Shown: one piece after another, positions 7,804 to 15,800 of the stretch
How positions within the stretch are numbered: the stretch's first letter is position 1
Layout of the letters: each line of letters opens with the position of its first letter
NCBI GenBank assembly: GCA_012270805.1
Contig: JAAXHR010000120.1
Span: 1-27,079, forward strand
Direction: 5' to 3'
DNA: 27,079 bases
DNA from: Dehalococcoidia bacterium
GTDB taxonomy: Bacteria; Chloroflexota; Dehalococcoidia; Lucifugimonadales; Lucifugimonadaceae
Translations under genes and position numbers: made by a program
Notes under the pieces: model-generated
What the model was told of the DNA's origin: nothing
Databases searched by the model: none
What the model saw: only the letters and a program-made list of their open reading frames with translations

Positions 7804-9678
7804 TTGCAACTTGAGGGGAAGGTCGCTGTAGTCACTGGTGCCGGCCGAGGCATCGGCAGGGGAGTCGCCGAAGAGCTGGCCGCCAACGGTGCGAGTGTTG
7901 TAGTCAACGACATTGGAGCTGAGTTGGACGGCACTGGCGGTTCGACGTCGATTGCCCAGGAGGTCGTAGATGGCATCGTAGCAGCTGGCGGCAACGCAGT
8001 CGCATCGACCGATTCCGTTACGACTTGGGACGGCGGTCAACGCATCATCGAGATGGCACGGGACGAATTCGGCGGCATTGACATCGTTGTGACCGTCGCT
8101 GGCATCTTACGCGATCGGATGCTCTACAACATGACCGAGGAAGAGTGGGACGACGTAATCTCGGTGCACCTCAAGGGCACTTTTACAGTTGTGCGGCACG
8201 CGGCACCGATTTTCCGGCAGCAGCGCGGCGGACGGATCATCACATTTTCGTCAGGATCGGGTCTCGTCGGATCCATTGGCCAGTCGAACTACGGAGCTGC
8301 AAAGAGCGGGATCGCCGGCTTCACGAAAGTGCTGGCCAGAGACTTGGGCAAGTATGGAGTCACGGCCAATAGCATCGCGCCGCGAGCGGAGACGCGGATG
8401 ATCGCGTCGATTCCGGGCAACATTCAGGAGATAATGGTTGTGCGTGGCGCATTGCCTCAGCCAGATGAAGCACCCTGGGAGCCGCGCGACGTGGCACCTT
8501 TTGTGGCGTATCTTGCGACCGATGGAGCGGCACAGATTAATGGGCAGGTCTTCTTGGTGTATGGCGGCAACGTCACGCATTTGACGCTACCGAGACGCGT
8601 CAACACCATCTATACATCGGATCCGTCCGGTAATTGGGAGTTGGACGAACTCGATCGACTGGCCCCCAAGGTATTGCTTCAAGGCTCACAGAGCATCACC
8701 GGTGGAAGCGAATTTGCCGAGATAAACCCGGGTTCGGGTGCGTCGGCGCCAGCGGTTATCAAGTCGAGAAACGGTAAACGACTTGACGGAAAGGTCGCGG
8801 TGGTGACGGGTTCAGGTCGCGGCATTGGACGTGGCATCGCCAAATTGCTGGCCCGCGAAGGTGCGTCCGTAGTCGTGAATGACGTTGGAGCCGCGTTGGA
8901 CGGTCAGGGCGAAGACTCGACGCCGGCGGCCCAGGTGGTCGAGGAGATCAGCGAACTAGGTGGACGCGCCACCGCTTCGTACCACTCGGTAGCTACGGCG
9001 GAAGGCGGAGCGAATATTGTGCAGCAGGCGCTTGACGAGTTCGGACGTCTCGACATCGTGATTACTCCTGCAGGCATCCTCCGTGACCGGATGATCTTCA
9101 ACATGACCGAGGCCGAATGGGACGATGTGATCGCCGTGCACCTCAAGGGGACATACTCGGTGGTGCGACCTGCTTCTGAGATATTCAGGGCGCAGAAGAG
9201 CGGTCGAATCGTGACGTTCTCATCGGTTTCAGGTTTGTACGGGCAAGGTGGACAGTCGAACTATGGTGCTGCCAAGGATGCCATCGCGGGTTTCACTCGC
9301 GTAGTCGCGAAAGAGCTAGCGCGATACGACGTGACGGCGAACATAATATCGCCTGGTGCCAGCACACGCATGACCGACAGCGTTCCTGAAAGCACCAGGG
9401 CGATGCGCGCCGGACAGTTCCCACATCCTGAGGAAGGTATCCTTACCTCCGAGCCGGATCAAGTAGCGCCGATGGTTGTCTGGCTTTGCACTGATGCCGC
9501 CGATGGCGTGTCGGGCAACATCTTCCACTGCACCGGCAATCGAGTGAGCCTGATGAACCACCCGGTAGCACATCGGTCCATCTACAAGGAAGGTCGGTGG
9601 ACGGTTGAAGAACTCGCCGGTGTCGTGCCGGAAACTATCGGCATGGATCTGATCAATCCGGCGCCGAAACAGGATTGA
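7804..9678 (+). CDS. Tandem SDR-SDR protein, (3R)-hydroxyacyl-CoA dehydrogenase-like (MFE-2/Fox2 type)
   Basis: A 624-residue protein built of two homologous short-chain dehydrogenase domains (about 1-300 and 326-624). Each has a complete nucleotide motif, TGAGRGIG (11-18) and TGSGRGIG (335-342), an Asp after beta2 in VVVND suggesting NAD preference, and a complete catalytic triad: S150/Y163/K167 and S474/Y487/K491 in YGAAK. The segment AGILRDRM...N-MTE-EWDDVI...VHLKGT occurs in both and is characteristic of peroxisomal multifunctional enzyme 2. The usual NNAG is TVAG in the first domain and TPAG in the second. Yeast Fox2 has the same SDR-A/SDR-B arrangement fused to a hydratase; here the hydratase is encoded by the two preceding genes. 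TTG start; AGGAG lies 9 bases upstream. Substrate unknown. Confidence 0.9.
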   Translation: MQLEGKVAVVTGAGRGIGRGVAEELAANGASVVVNDIGAELDGTGGSTSIAQEVVDGIVAAGGNAVASTDSVTTWDGGQRIIEMARDEFGGIDIVVTVAGILRDRMLYNMTEEEWDDVISVHLKGTFTVVRHAAPIFRQQRGGRIITFSSGSGLVGSIGQSNYGAAKSGIAGFTKVLARDLGKYGVTANSIAPRAETRMIASIPGNIQEIMVVRGALPQPDEAPWEPRDVAPFVAYLATDGAAQINGQVFLVYGGNVTHLTLPRRVNTIYTSDPSGNWELDELDRLAPKVLLQGSQSITGGSEFAEINPGSGASAPAVIKSRNGKRLDGKVAVVTGSGRGIGRGIAKLLAREGASVVVNDVGAALDGQGEDSTPAAQVVEEISELGGRATASYHSVATAEGGANIVQQALDEFGRLDIVITPAGILRDRMIFNMTEAEWDDVIAVHLKGTYSVVRPASEIFRAQKSGRIVTFSSVSGLYGQGGQSNYGAAKDAIAGFTRVVAKELARYDVTANIISPGASTRMTDSVPESTRAMRAGQFPHPEEGILTSEPDQVAPMVVWLCTDAADGVSGNIFHCTGNRVSLMNHPVAHRSIYKEGRWTVEELAGVVPETIGMDLINPAPKQD

Positions 9679-9682
9679 TCAG
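9649..9682. terminator. Strong hairpin over the SDR stop codon, between convergent genes
   Basis: CTGATCAATCC (9649-9659) and GGATTGATCAG (9672-9682) form a perfect 11-base-pair stem with a 12-base loop; three further pairs (two of them G-U) could extend it to 9646-9685. It covers the last codons and TGA of the SDR-SDR gene and faces the end of the minus-strand ThuA gene. There is no T-run on either side, so it is a candidate bidirectional 3'-end structure rather than a textbook intrinsic terminator. Confidence 0.5.
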
Positions 9683-9693
9683 GTTAGGCGGAT

Positions 9694-10323
9694 TCAGACG
9701 ACGTAGTCGACGCTGTTAAGGATCAACTGCTGGAACTCTGGGTGCTGTTGGCTAGAGCCAGCATGTCCGAGAGCGATATTGGCAACGTCGCCTTCGCCGT
9801 ATTTGTATGACCAACCGAGCGGCTTCGACTTGTCCTCGACGATGCCGTACATGAACACATCGATGCCCGGTTGGATGTCGAGACCGCAGTAGCACTCGTC
9901 GTATGTCCAGAACGGCGAGATGTCTTTAGCGAGCGGGTGAGCGTTGTTGCTCAGATGGACTTGGAACCATCCGAAAGGCGGGTGCCAACTTTCACCTAGG
10001 ATCCATCCTCCGCCGGTCATCTTCTTCATCTCGGGCCAATCCGGGCATGAGGCAGCAGAGATATGGACTGAAACCAATCCGCCCCCAGTCCAGACGTAAC
10101 CCATCAAGCCATCGCGTTGTGCTTCGGATAGATCGTTGTCAGTCGCTGGTTGCCGCAGGGTGTTAAGGACGATAGCGTTGTAGCCCGACAGATCACCTTC
10201 GAGTTCGTCTGCCGATTCGGAAACGTCGACATTGTGACCCGCTTCGACAAGGAACTCATTCATTACCGGTGTTGTTTCATCGTAGGGGTGACTTCCGCCA
10301 GTGATCAGTAGAAGTTTCGCCAT
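9694..10323 (-). CDS. ThuA-like (trehalose-utilisation/glutamine amidotransferase-like fold) protein
   Basis: A 209-residue ThuA-domain protein of the class I glutamine-amidotransferase-like flavodoxin fold. Features are the first strand LLLITGGSHPYDE, the central YNAIVLNTLRQ, GLMGYVWTGGGLVSVHISAAS where amidotransferases have the nucleophile elbow (here no Cys at that turn), and the C-terminal VANIALGHAGSSQQHPEFQQLI, which matches the conserved ThuA ending with its Gly-His and a later helix. ThuA proteins are linked to disaccharide oxidation in rhizobia, but most homologues have no proven reaction. ATG 10323 is preceded by AGGAG about 10 bases upstream. It follows the Nudix-GNAT gene by 66 bases on the same strand and may be co-transcribed. 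Confidence 0.85.
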   Translation of the reverse strand: MAKLLLITGGSHPYDETTPVMNEFLVEAGHNVDVSESADELEGDLSGYNAIVLNTLRQPATDNDLSEAQRDGLMGYVWTGGGLVSVHISAASCPDWPEMKKMTGGGWILGESWHPPFGWFQVHLSNNAHPLAKDISPFWTYDECYCGLDIQPGIDVFMYGIVEDKSKPLGWSYKYGEGDVANIALGHAGSSQQHPEFQQLILNSVDYVV

Positions 10324-10389
10324 CTTGTGTTTGCTCCTTTGCTATGTGTCATTTCGAAATGTTGACTGAATGATATCCGCGAGATCGAT

Positions 10390-11421
10390 TTACTCGTTGT
10401 GGCGTGCCCAGTCGTGTGCCAGTATCTCCATCTGAACAAAACTCTTACCCTCGCGCCAGATGTGATCATATTTGCGGAATCCCGCGTTTTCGAATGAACG
10501 CTGGGCGCGACGGTTCGTCGACAAAGTGTGAAGGTAAAGTCGGCGAATGTTGGTGTTCGTGAAGATATGCGACAGAAGGGTCTTGGTGGCATCCGAACCG
10601 TAGCCCTTACCCCAATACTGTGGATCGCCGATCATGATGCCGAATTCTGCTTGCATTCGTCGTTGGTTGTAGTCGTAGCACATGCAGTTTCCGATATGGA
10701 CCCCGTTTTGATCTTCGATGGCAAATTTGAACGACTTTCGGTTGGATTTCCTCAGATCTTCCCGGTAGAACCGTTCGAAGTCGATGTAGGTAAGACCCAG
10801 CGGTTCAGCGGCATCGAGTTCTGATAGTTCCGGATCTGTTCGCCATACGTAGTCGTTCCAAGCATCTGCCATTCGTTTCGAACGGAGCGTGGTCAAACGA
10901 CCGTTTAGGCGGACCGCGTCTTGAAAGGCATTCAATTTGCGAAAGATGCGCGCCGCCGATCTGGCTACTTTGGCTTCGCTATAGTGCGTGAGCTGATTTA
11001 TCGCCTTGTCGAGCTCGACCCAGCAGGCGATGTCATATTCATGATCGTGGTGTTCGAAGCCGCCTCCAGATGCTTCCATGAGGTACCAATAGACGGTTTT
11101 GTTGACCTTTATGTTTGCGTGTGGGTTATCGCGCTCACTCATTAATCGGCTGTGCTTAGATCGCACGAACGAATATCGGGTTTCGTCTACGGTGGAGAGC
11201 AGCTTGACGTCCAAGCCAGTTTCTTCCCGCACCTCGCGGATCGCGGTTTGCTCGATCGTCTCGTCGTAATCGGGCGTGCCTTTCGGCAACGCCCAAAGGT
11301 TGTCGCCTAATCGGCCTACCAGAGCGATCTCGATACGATTTTCGTCATGCACGCGCGCCACCACACCGCCTGCTGACCAACGCGTGATCGTTTTCGTCGC
11401 TCGTGGTTTTAGGATGCTCAT
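10390..11421 (-). CDS. Nudix hydrolase - GNAT N-acetyltransferase fusion
   Basis: A 343-residue two-domain protein. The N-terminal domain (about 12-150) has a full Nudix box at 48-70, G-x5-E-x7-REV-x-EE-x-GL, which binds Mg2+ and hydrolyses nucleoside diphosphate-X substrates; WALPKG precedes it as in MutT-like enzymes. A linker of about 35 residues leads to a RimJ/RimL-type GNAT domain (about 185-343). That domain has the acetyl-CoA pyrophosphate loop QYWGKGYGSDA, followed by YLHTLSTNRRAQRSFENAGFRK, the typical motif B with Asn-x-x-Ala. Both active regions look intact, so both activities are plausible; the acetyl acceptor and the nucleotide substrate are unknown. It starts at ATG 11421 and diverges from korA. 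The arrangement is less usual than either domain alone. Confidence 0.9.
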   Translation of the reverse strand: MSILKPRATKTITRWSAGGVVARVHDENRIEIALVGRLGDNLWALPKGTPDYDETIEQTAIREVREETGLDVKLLSTVDETRYSFVRSKHSRLMSERDNPHANIKVNKTVYWYLMEASGGGFEHHDHEYDIACWVELDKAINQLTHYSEAKVARSAARIFRKLNAFQDAVRLNGRLTTLRSKRMADAWNDYVWRTDPELSELDAAEPLGLTYIDFERFYREDLRKSNRKSFKFAIEDQNGVHIGNCMCYDYNQRRMQAEFGIMIGDPQYWGKGYGSDATKTLLSHIFTNTNIRRLYLHTLSTNRRAQRSFENAGFRKYDHIWREGKSFVQMEILAHDWARHNE

Positions 11422-11617
11422 TTCTAGTCTTTGATACTCTGGCAGGCGATTGTAAACGACAGGTGATTATTGAGTGAAAATGCAAACTGTTTATCAGATG
11501 GGTAAGGAGTATCATTACGATAAGGGAGCCCGAATCGTAGCGCTTTGGATCTGGTGCGAAACTCATGACGTACGATGCATCGATTTAGGCGCACAAGGGA
11601 GTAGGCAATAACGAAAC
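11422..11617. other. Divergent intergenic region, Nudix-GNAT gene / korA
   Basis: These 196 bases separate two diverging genes and must hold promoters for both. I see AT-rich stretches (for example 11465-11490 and 11505-11525) but no -35/-10 pair with acceptable spacing, and no convincing operator. AAGGGAG at 11595-11601 may serve korA, though it is 16 bases from the ATG. Small frames crossing the region have no coding character. Confidence 0.5.
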
Positions 11618-13357
11618 ATGTCGGACAATCATAGCCAGGACTTCGTAATTCGGTTCGCTGGTGAAGGCGGACAGGGACTAGTTACCTCAGCCGACGCGAT
11701 GGCCAGGGCGGCGGCGAACGCTGGATATTACGTTTCGACATTCTCGACATTCCCGTCTCAAATCATGGGAGGCCCGGCCTCATCGCAGGTTCGCATCTCT
11801 ACGTCTCCGGTTTTGAGTTCAGGCGACTCGGTCGATGTTCTAGTTTCGCTAGACGAGTACGCCTACAACAACCACCGAGAAGACCTCTCTGATAACGGCG
11901 TAGCGATATACAACTCCGGCGAATTTCAACTCCCGGGAGGTGGACAATATTTCGGGATCGACGCCGACGAACTCGCAAAGTCAACCGGTAACACGCGCGC
12001 TGCCAACATGGTTACCATCGGCGCGGTGGCGAACCTCATCGGGTTTTCTCTTGAAGAGATCGACGCATTTATCACTGCCCGTTTCACTCGTGGACGTCCC
12101 GGCGACGAAGAGATCATCGAGTCCAACAAAAAGGCGATTCGATTGGGTGCGGATGTGGCTGCGAACAGCGGGTTCTCGGTTGGCACGCTGGCGCCTCCGA
12201 GCCCACCGGATTACGAACAGATAATGATCACCGGCAACGCTGCACTGGCATTAGGCGCAGTGACGGCTGGGGTCGATTTCTACGTCGGTTACCCGATATC
12301 GCCAGCGACGACGATCCTGGTTTGGATGGAGCAAAACCTCGTCGGGACGGGCAGGTTTGCGCACCAAGTTTCATCTGAGATCGAGGCGATCAGCGCGATC
12401 GTGGGCGCGGGTTATGCCGGCAAGAAGTCAATGACCGCGACCGCAGGCCCCGGATTGTCGTTGATGGGCGAGGGGCTCGGGTTGGCTTGGATGGCAGAAA
12501 TTCCCTGCGTGGTCGTGGATGTTCAGCGCGGAGGTCCATCGACGGGTTTACCGACAAAATCGGAGCAGAGTGACCTGATGACATGCCTCCATCCTGGACA
12601 CGGCGATATGACAGTCCCAATATTGGCTCCGGGATCTGTTGAAGAATGTTTCGATGCGGGCGCACTTGCGGTTAATTGGGCTGAACGTTATCAGGGCCCA
12701 GTGATCGTGATGAGTGAGTTCGGACAGGCTGAGAAAGGCGAAAACATCCGAAAACCAGATCTCGATGCCGTAAAAGTCGAAACACGATCCGTTTACAACG
12801 GCAGCAACGGATATGCCCGTTACGAGTCGTGGGGTGAAAACGGTCTGTCGCCGATGCCGATACCCGGCGGTCCGGGTGCGTACGTCGCGAACGGTTCGGA
12901 GCACGACGAAATCGGTGACACCACGCATCTGCCGCGTCATCATATCCGATTGACAGAGCGACGCTTCAAGAAAATGGATCTTCTGAATGACGCTCACATT
13001 GAGATCGAGGATGAAGGTGCTACTGCGATGATCATGTCTTGGGGCTCCTCAAAAGGGCCGGCTCGCGAGGCGTACGAACGGCTCAAGGCTGAGGGGGTGG
13101 ATGTTGGCTGGTTGTACTCGATGGCTCTCAGTCCGCTACCTGATGAGATGAAAGCAGCCCTAGAGCGGGCGAGTATGGTTATCGTGCCCGAACTAAACTA
13201 CATGGGACAATGGTCGGCAGTGCTTCGCCAACACGGTTATCGAGCAGAATCGGTTACGCAGTACACTGGACTGCCATTCAAACCGGCTACGCTGGTTGAT
13301 CGAATCTCAACTCGAGTTGCCGAGATTAGAGCCGAGAAAGGAACAGTTTTAGTTTGA
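11618..13357 (+). CDS. korA: 2-oxoacid:ferredoxin oxidoreductase, fused gamma-alpha subunit (KorA)
   Basis: The 579-residue subunit of a 2-oxoglutarate (or other 2-oxoacid):ferredoxin oxidoreductase, which decarboxylates the 2-oxoacid to acyl-CoA and reduces ferredoxin. The N-terminal gamma domain (about 8-190) shows FAGEGGQG (13-20) and TFSTFPSQIMGGPASSQVRIS. The alpha domain (about 205-579) begins GNAALALGAVTAGVDFYVGYPISPAT and contains SEIEAISAIVGAGYAGKKSMTATAGPGLSL split across its first helices, plus RGGPSTGLPT, all typical of KorA. The order gamma then alpha in one chain is the form found in actinobacteria and other aerobes. Its stop overlaps the TTG start of korB, indicating translational coupling. 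Substrate is inferred as 2-oxoglutarate by similarity and is not proven by sequence. Confidence 0.93.
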   Translation: MSDNHSQDFVIRFAGEGGQGLVTSADAMARAAANAGYYVSTFSTFPSQIMGGPASSQVRISTSPVLSSGDSVDVLVSLDEYAYNNHREDLSDNGVAIYNSGEFQLPGGGQYFGIDADELAKSTGNTRAANMVTIGAVANLIGFSLEEIDAFITARFTRGRPGDEEIIESNKKAIRLGADVAANSGFSVGTLAPPSPPDYEQIMITGNAALALGAVTAGVDFYVGYPISPATTILVWMEQNLVGTGRFAHQVSSEIEAISAIVGAGYAGKKSMTATAGPGLSLMGEGLGLAWMAEIPCVVVDVQRGGPSTGLPTKSEQSDLMTCLHPGHGDMTVPILAPGSVEECFDAGALAVNWAERYQGPVIVMSEFGQAEKGENIRKPDLDAVKVETRSVYNGSNGYARYESWGENGLSPMPIPGGPGAYVANGSEHDEIGDTTHLPRHHIRLTERRFKKMDLLNDAHIEIEDEGATAMIMSWGSSKGPAREAYERLKAEGVDVGWLYSMALSPLPDEMKAALERASMVIVPELNYMGQWSAVLRQHGYRAESVTQYTGLPFKPATLVDRISTRVAEIRAEKGTVLV

Positions 13358-14217
13358 GCAATCGCAACCCAGAATACGACTTCGTTTGGTGCCCGGGCTG
13401 CGGCGACTTCGGTGTGCGACGGGCTCTGGAGTGGGCGCTCGAGAGGCATGTGGCCGAACACGAGATTCCACAATCTAACTATGTCATCGTCGCGGGCATT
13501 GGATGTTCAGGCAATATGGTGCACTTGATGGAGGGCGATCAACCCTTCGGGCTTCATGGCATCCACGGTCGAACCTTGCCATTGTCGTTCGGTGTCAAGA
13601 TGGGGCGCCCTGATTTGCAGGCTGTAGTCGTCGCCGGTGATGGTGACTTTTTGGCCATTGGAGGCGAGCACATCGGCCCCGCTGCCGCACGTAACGTCGA
13701 CGTGACGTGTGTAGTGATGGATAACGGGGTATACGGTCTAACTAAGGGGCAATCTTCACCGACGACCGAGATGGGTGTGACCACGAGTTCAACCCCTTAC
13801 GGCAAGATCGAATCTCAGATGATGCCGCTCAAGTACTACCTGACGATCGGTGTCTCCTTTATCGCATCTCACTACTCGAGCAAGCCGCGCGATCTCGCAA
13901 ACATTATTCAAGATGCGATGAATCACAAGGGTTTCTCGATAGTCCACGTACAGTCGCCCTGCACGACCTACAACGACACGTACGACATCCTTAAGGGGAA
14001 TCGCCGCAAAGGCATACCCGGCATCGCTTGGGATGTGCCGGAAGATCACGACCCGTCTAGCCGACAGTCTGCGGAGGATCTGCTCGACCGACCTGGCATT
14101 CCGCTCGGATTGATCTACAAAGATGAGCGCCCAACGCTCCAGGATCGCGTTGATGAAATAGCTGAAGCTAACCCGCGTAGGACACCTGCCGATCTTCTTG
14201 CCTCTTACGCGCTTTAG
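13354..14217 (+). CDS. korB: 2-oxoacid:ferredoxin oxidoreductase beta subunit (KorB)
   Basis: The 287-residue catalytic beta subunit that holds thiamine diphosphate and one [4Fe-4S] cluster. The cluster ligands fit the pattern WCPGCGD (C13, C16), GIGCSG (C51) and QSPCTTYN (C203). The thiamine diphosphate/Mg motif is GDGD (95-98) followed after about 25 residues by DNGVYGLTKGQ. The length is standard for KorB. Translation starts at TTG, overlapping the korA stop by four bases (TTGA), with GAAAGGAAC just upstream. No ferredoxin gene is adjacent. Together with KorA it would feed the TCA cycle or run it in the reductive direction; the direction cannot be judged from this window. Confidence 0.95.
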   Translation: MSNRNPEYDFVWCPGCGDFGVRRALEWALERHVAEHEIPQSNYVIVAGIGCSGNMVHLMEGDQPFGLHGIHGRTLPLSFGVKMGRPDLQAVVVAGDGDFLAIGGEHIGPAAARNVDVTCVVMDNGVYGLTKGQSSPTTEMGVTTSSTPYGKIESQMMPLKYYLTIGVSFIASHYSSKPRDLANIIQDAMNHKGFSIVHVQSPCTTYNDTYDILKGNRRKGIPGIAWDVPEDHDPSSRQSAEDLLDRPGIPLGLIYKDERPTLQDRVDEIAEANPRRTPADLLASYAL

Positions 14218-14291
14218 GCATCGTCTTCACAAATTTGCGGATCGTTATGCAGCAAGCCATTAGATCTGAGTTTTGCGCATGATCTAGGACC

Positions 14292-15800
14292 ATGCCTGAT
14301 CGTCCCAATATCCTGCTGATCTGCACTGACCAGCAACGTCGCGACACGATGGCGTGTTACGGCAATGATTGGGTCGAATCGCCCAACGTAAATGCGCTGG
14401 CCGACGAGAGTTTCGTCTTCGAAAACTGCTACGTCACGGTCGCGGTTTGTTCGCCGGCAAGGGCATCGCTGCTGACCGGCCTATATCCTCACACCGCTGG
14501 CGTGATAAAGAACAGCGTACAGTTGCCCGAGTCTTCACTGTCGATCGGCACTTTATCGCCGGCCGAGTATCGAACAGCCAAATTCGGCAAGTGGCACCTC
14601 GGCAACGATCTCGTGAGACAACATGGGTTCGACGACTGGCTCGCAACTGAAGACGAGCACGAATCGAATCCGACGCACACACGACGCGAGGATCGTTTCA
14701 GACACTCGGAGTATTTCGATTTCTTGAAATCGCATGGCTACGAGCCGCACTTGCGGACCGATGGTGGTTACGCGTTTTCACAACAACAAAGAAGCATGTT
14801 GCCGGAAGCGCACACAATGTCAACGTTTCTTGGCGACAACGTGGCCGACTTCATTCGAAGGAACGTCAATGACCCGTGGCTGATGTGCGCCATGTTTTTC
14901 GAGCCGCACCCTCCATACAACGGTCCGTTTAACGACATGTATGTCCCGGACGACATCCCGGTCGGACCGTTGTTCCTTCGCATGCCCGATGACGACACGC
15001 CGCTCTGGCACCGACGCCGTGCGGAGCATCACTTGGAAGGAGATCCTACGGACTATTTCCGTGTCAGCGACGAAAATTCGCCAGCACTTGATGCGGGCGG
15101 AGCGAATTTGCCGTTGCGCACGCCGGAAAATTGGAAAGCCCTGAGAGCACGATATTTCGGTCTGGTGACGCTTATGGACCGCGGCGTGGGCAAGATACTC
15201 GACGCTCTCGAGGAGACTGGGCAAGCGGCTCGGACTGTCGTAGTTTTCACATCGGACCATGGTGATGGTCTCGGCGATCGCGGCATGTTGGGCACTAAAC
15301 GAGCGTTTTACGAGGAGATAGCGGGGGTTCCGCTGTTGATGCGTGTTCCGTGGATGAGTCGTTCGCAGAAGATGATCGGCGGTAGCATCGGGCACATTGA
15401 CATCGCGCCGACACTACTTGAACTCATGGGCGTTGCTTCGTCTGAAATGCCTTCGCACCTACAGGGCGCGAGCCGGGTAGACGTTCTTGAAGGAAGCGCG
15501 GAGTTATGCAACGACGTGTTCATGCAGTGGTATGAGCACCCGCCGACGGTGCCGCTTGGCAATCCCGATATCGAGCGCATGTCGCACGTTTCTTGGCGCT
15601 CCGTGGTGACAGCGGATCGTTGGAAACTGAATCTCAGCCCTGGTGATCAATGTGAGCTTTACGACCTCAACCGAGACCCGTTCGAAATGAGTAACAGATT
15701 TGACGATCCTGCGTGTCGTGACCGAGTTAGAGACATGACGGCGCGGATCAGGATCTGGCAACAAGCGGTTGACGACCGATTAGTGTTGCCAGCGGTCTAG
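14292..15800 (+). CDS. Type I sulfatase (formylglycine-dependent), alkaline-phosphatase superfamily
   Basis: A 502-residue sulfatase that would hydrolyse sulfate esters. The modification signature CSPAR is at 53-57 followed by ASLLTG, so C53 should be converted to formylglycine. Other landmarks are the N-terminal metal strand ILLICTDQQRRD (D13, Q14), FGKWHLG with its Lys and His, and FTSDHGDGLGDRG with metal-binding Asp and His plus the helix after it. The C-terminal subdomain ends in WKLNLSPGDQCELYDLNRDP, a common sulfatase motif. No signal peptide is present, so the enzyme appears cytoplasmic. No formylglycine-generating enzyme is in the window. It is separate from korB by 74 bases. The stop overlaps that of the convergent acyltransferase within CTAG. 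Substrate unknown; aryl, choline or sugar sulfates are all possible. Confidence 0.93.
   Translation: MPDRPNILLICTDQQRRDTMACYGNDWVESPNVNALADESFVFENCYVTVAVCSPARASLLTGLYPHTAGVIKNSVQLPESSLSIGTLSPAEYRTAKFGKWHLGNDLVRQHGFDDWLATEDEHESNPTHTRREDRFRHSEYFDFLKSHGYEPHLRTDGGYAFSQQQRSMLPEAHTMSTFLGDNVADFIRRNVNDPWLMCAMFFEPHPPYNGPFNDMYVPDDIPVGPLFLRMPDDDTPLWHRRRAEHHLEGDPTDYFRVSDENSPALDAGGANLPLRTPENWKALRARYFGLVTLMDRGVGKILDALEETGQAARTVVVFTSDHGDGLGDRGMLGTKRAFYEEIAGVPLLMRVPWMSRSQKMIGGSIGHIDIAPTLLELMGVASSEMPSHLQGASRVDVLEGSAELCNDVFMQWYEHPPTVPLGNPDIERMSHVSWRSVVTADRWKLNLSPGDQCELYDLNRDPFEMSNRFDDPACRDRVRDMTARIRIWQQAVDDRLVLPAV

Noticed and set aside
10350..10361. 12-base palindrome CATTTCGAAATG between the Nudix-GNAT and ThuA genes
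   Set aside because: Short, no promoter elements at fixed distance and only one copy seen; a chance palindrome is as likely as an operator.
11345..11566. Small minus-strand frame in the gap before korA
   Set aside because: Overlaps the start of the Nudix-GNAT gene, low-complexity composition, no recognisable protein features.
14820..15395. 191-codon minus-strand open frame inside the sulfatase
   Set aside because: Antisense shadow of conserved sulfatase coding sequence; no motif and no ribosome site.
15797..15800. Overlapping stop codons of sulfatase and PlsY-like gene on CTAG
   Set aside because: Real, but a simple consequence of compact convergent packing; not evidence of regulation.
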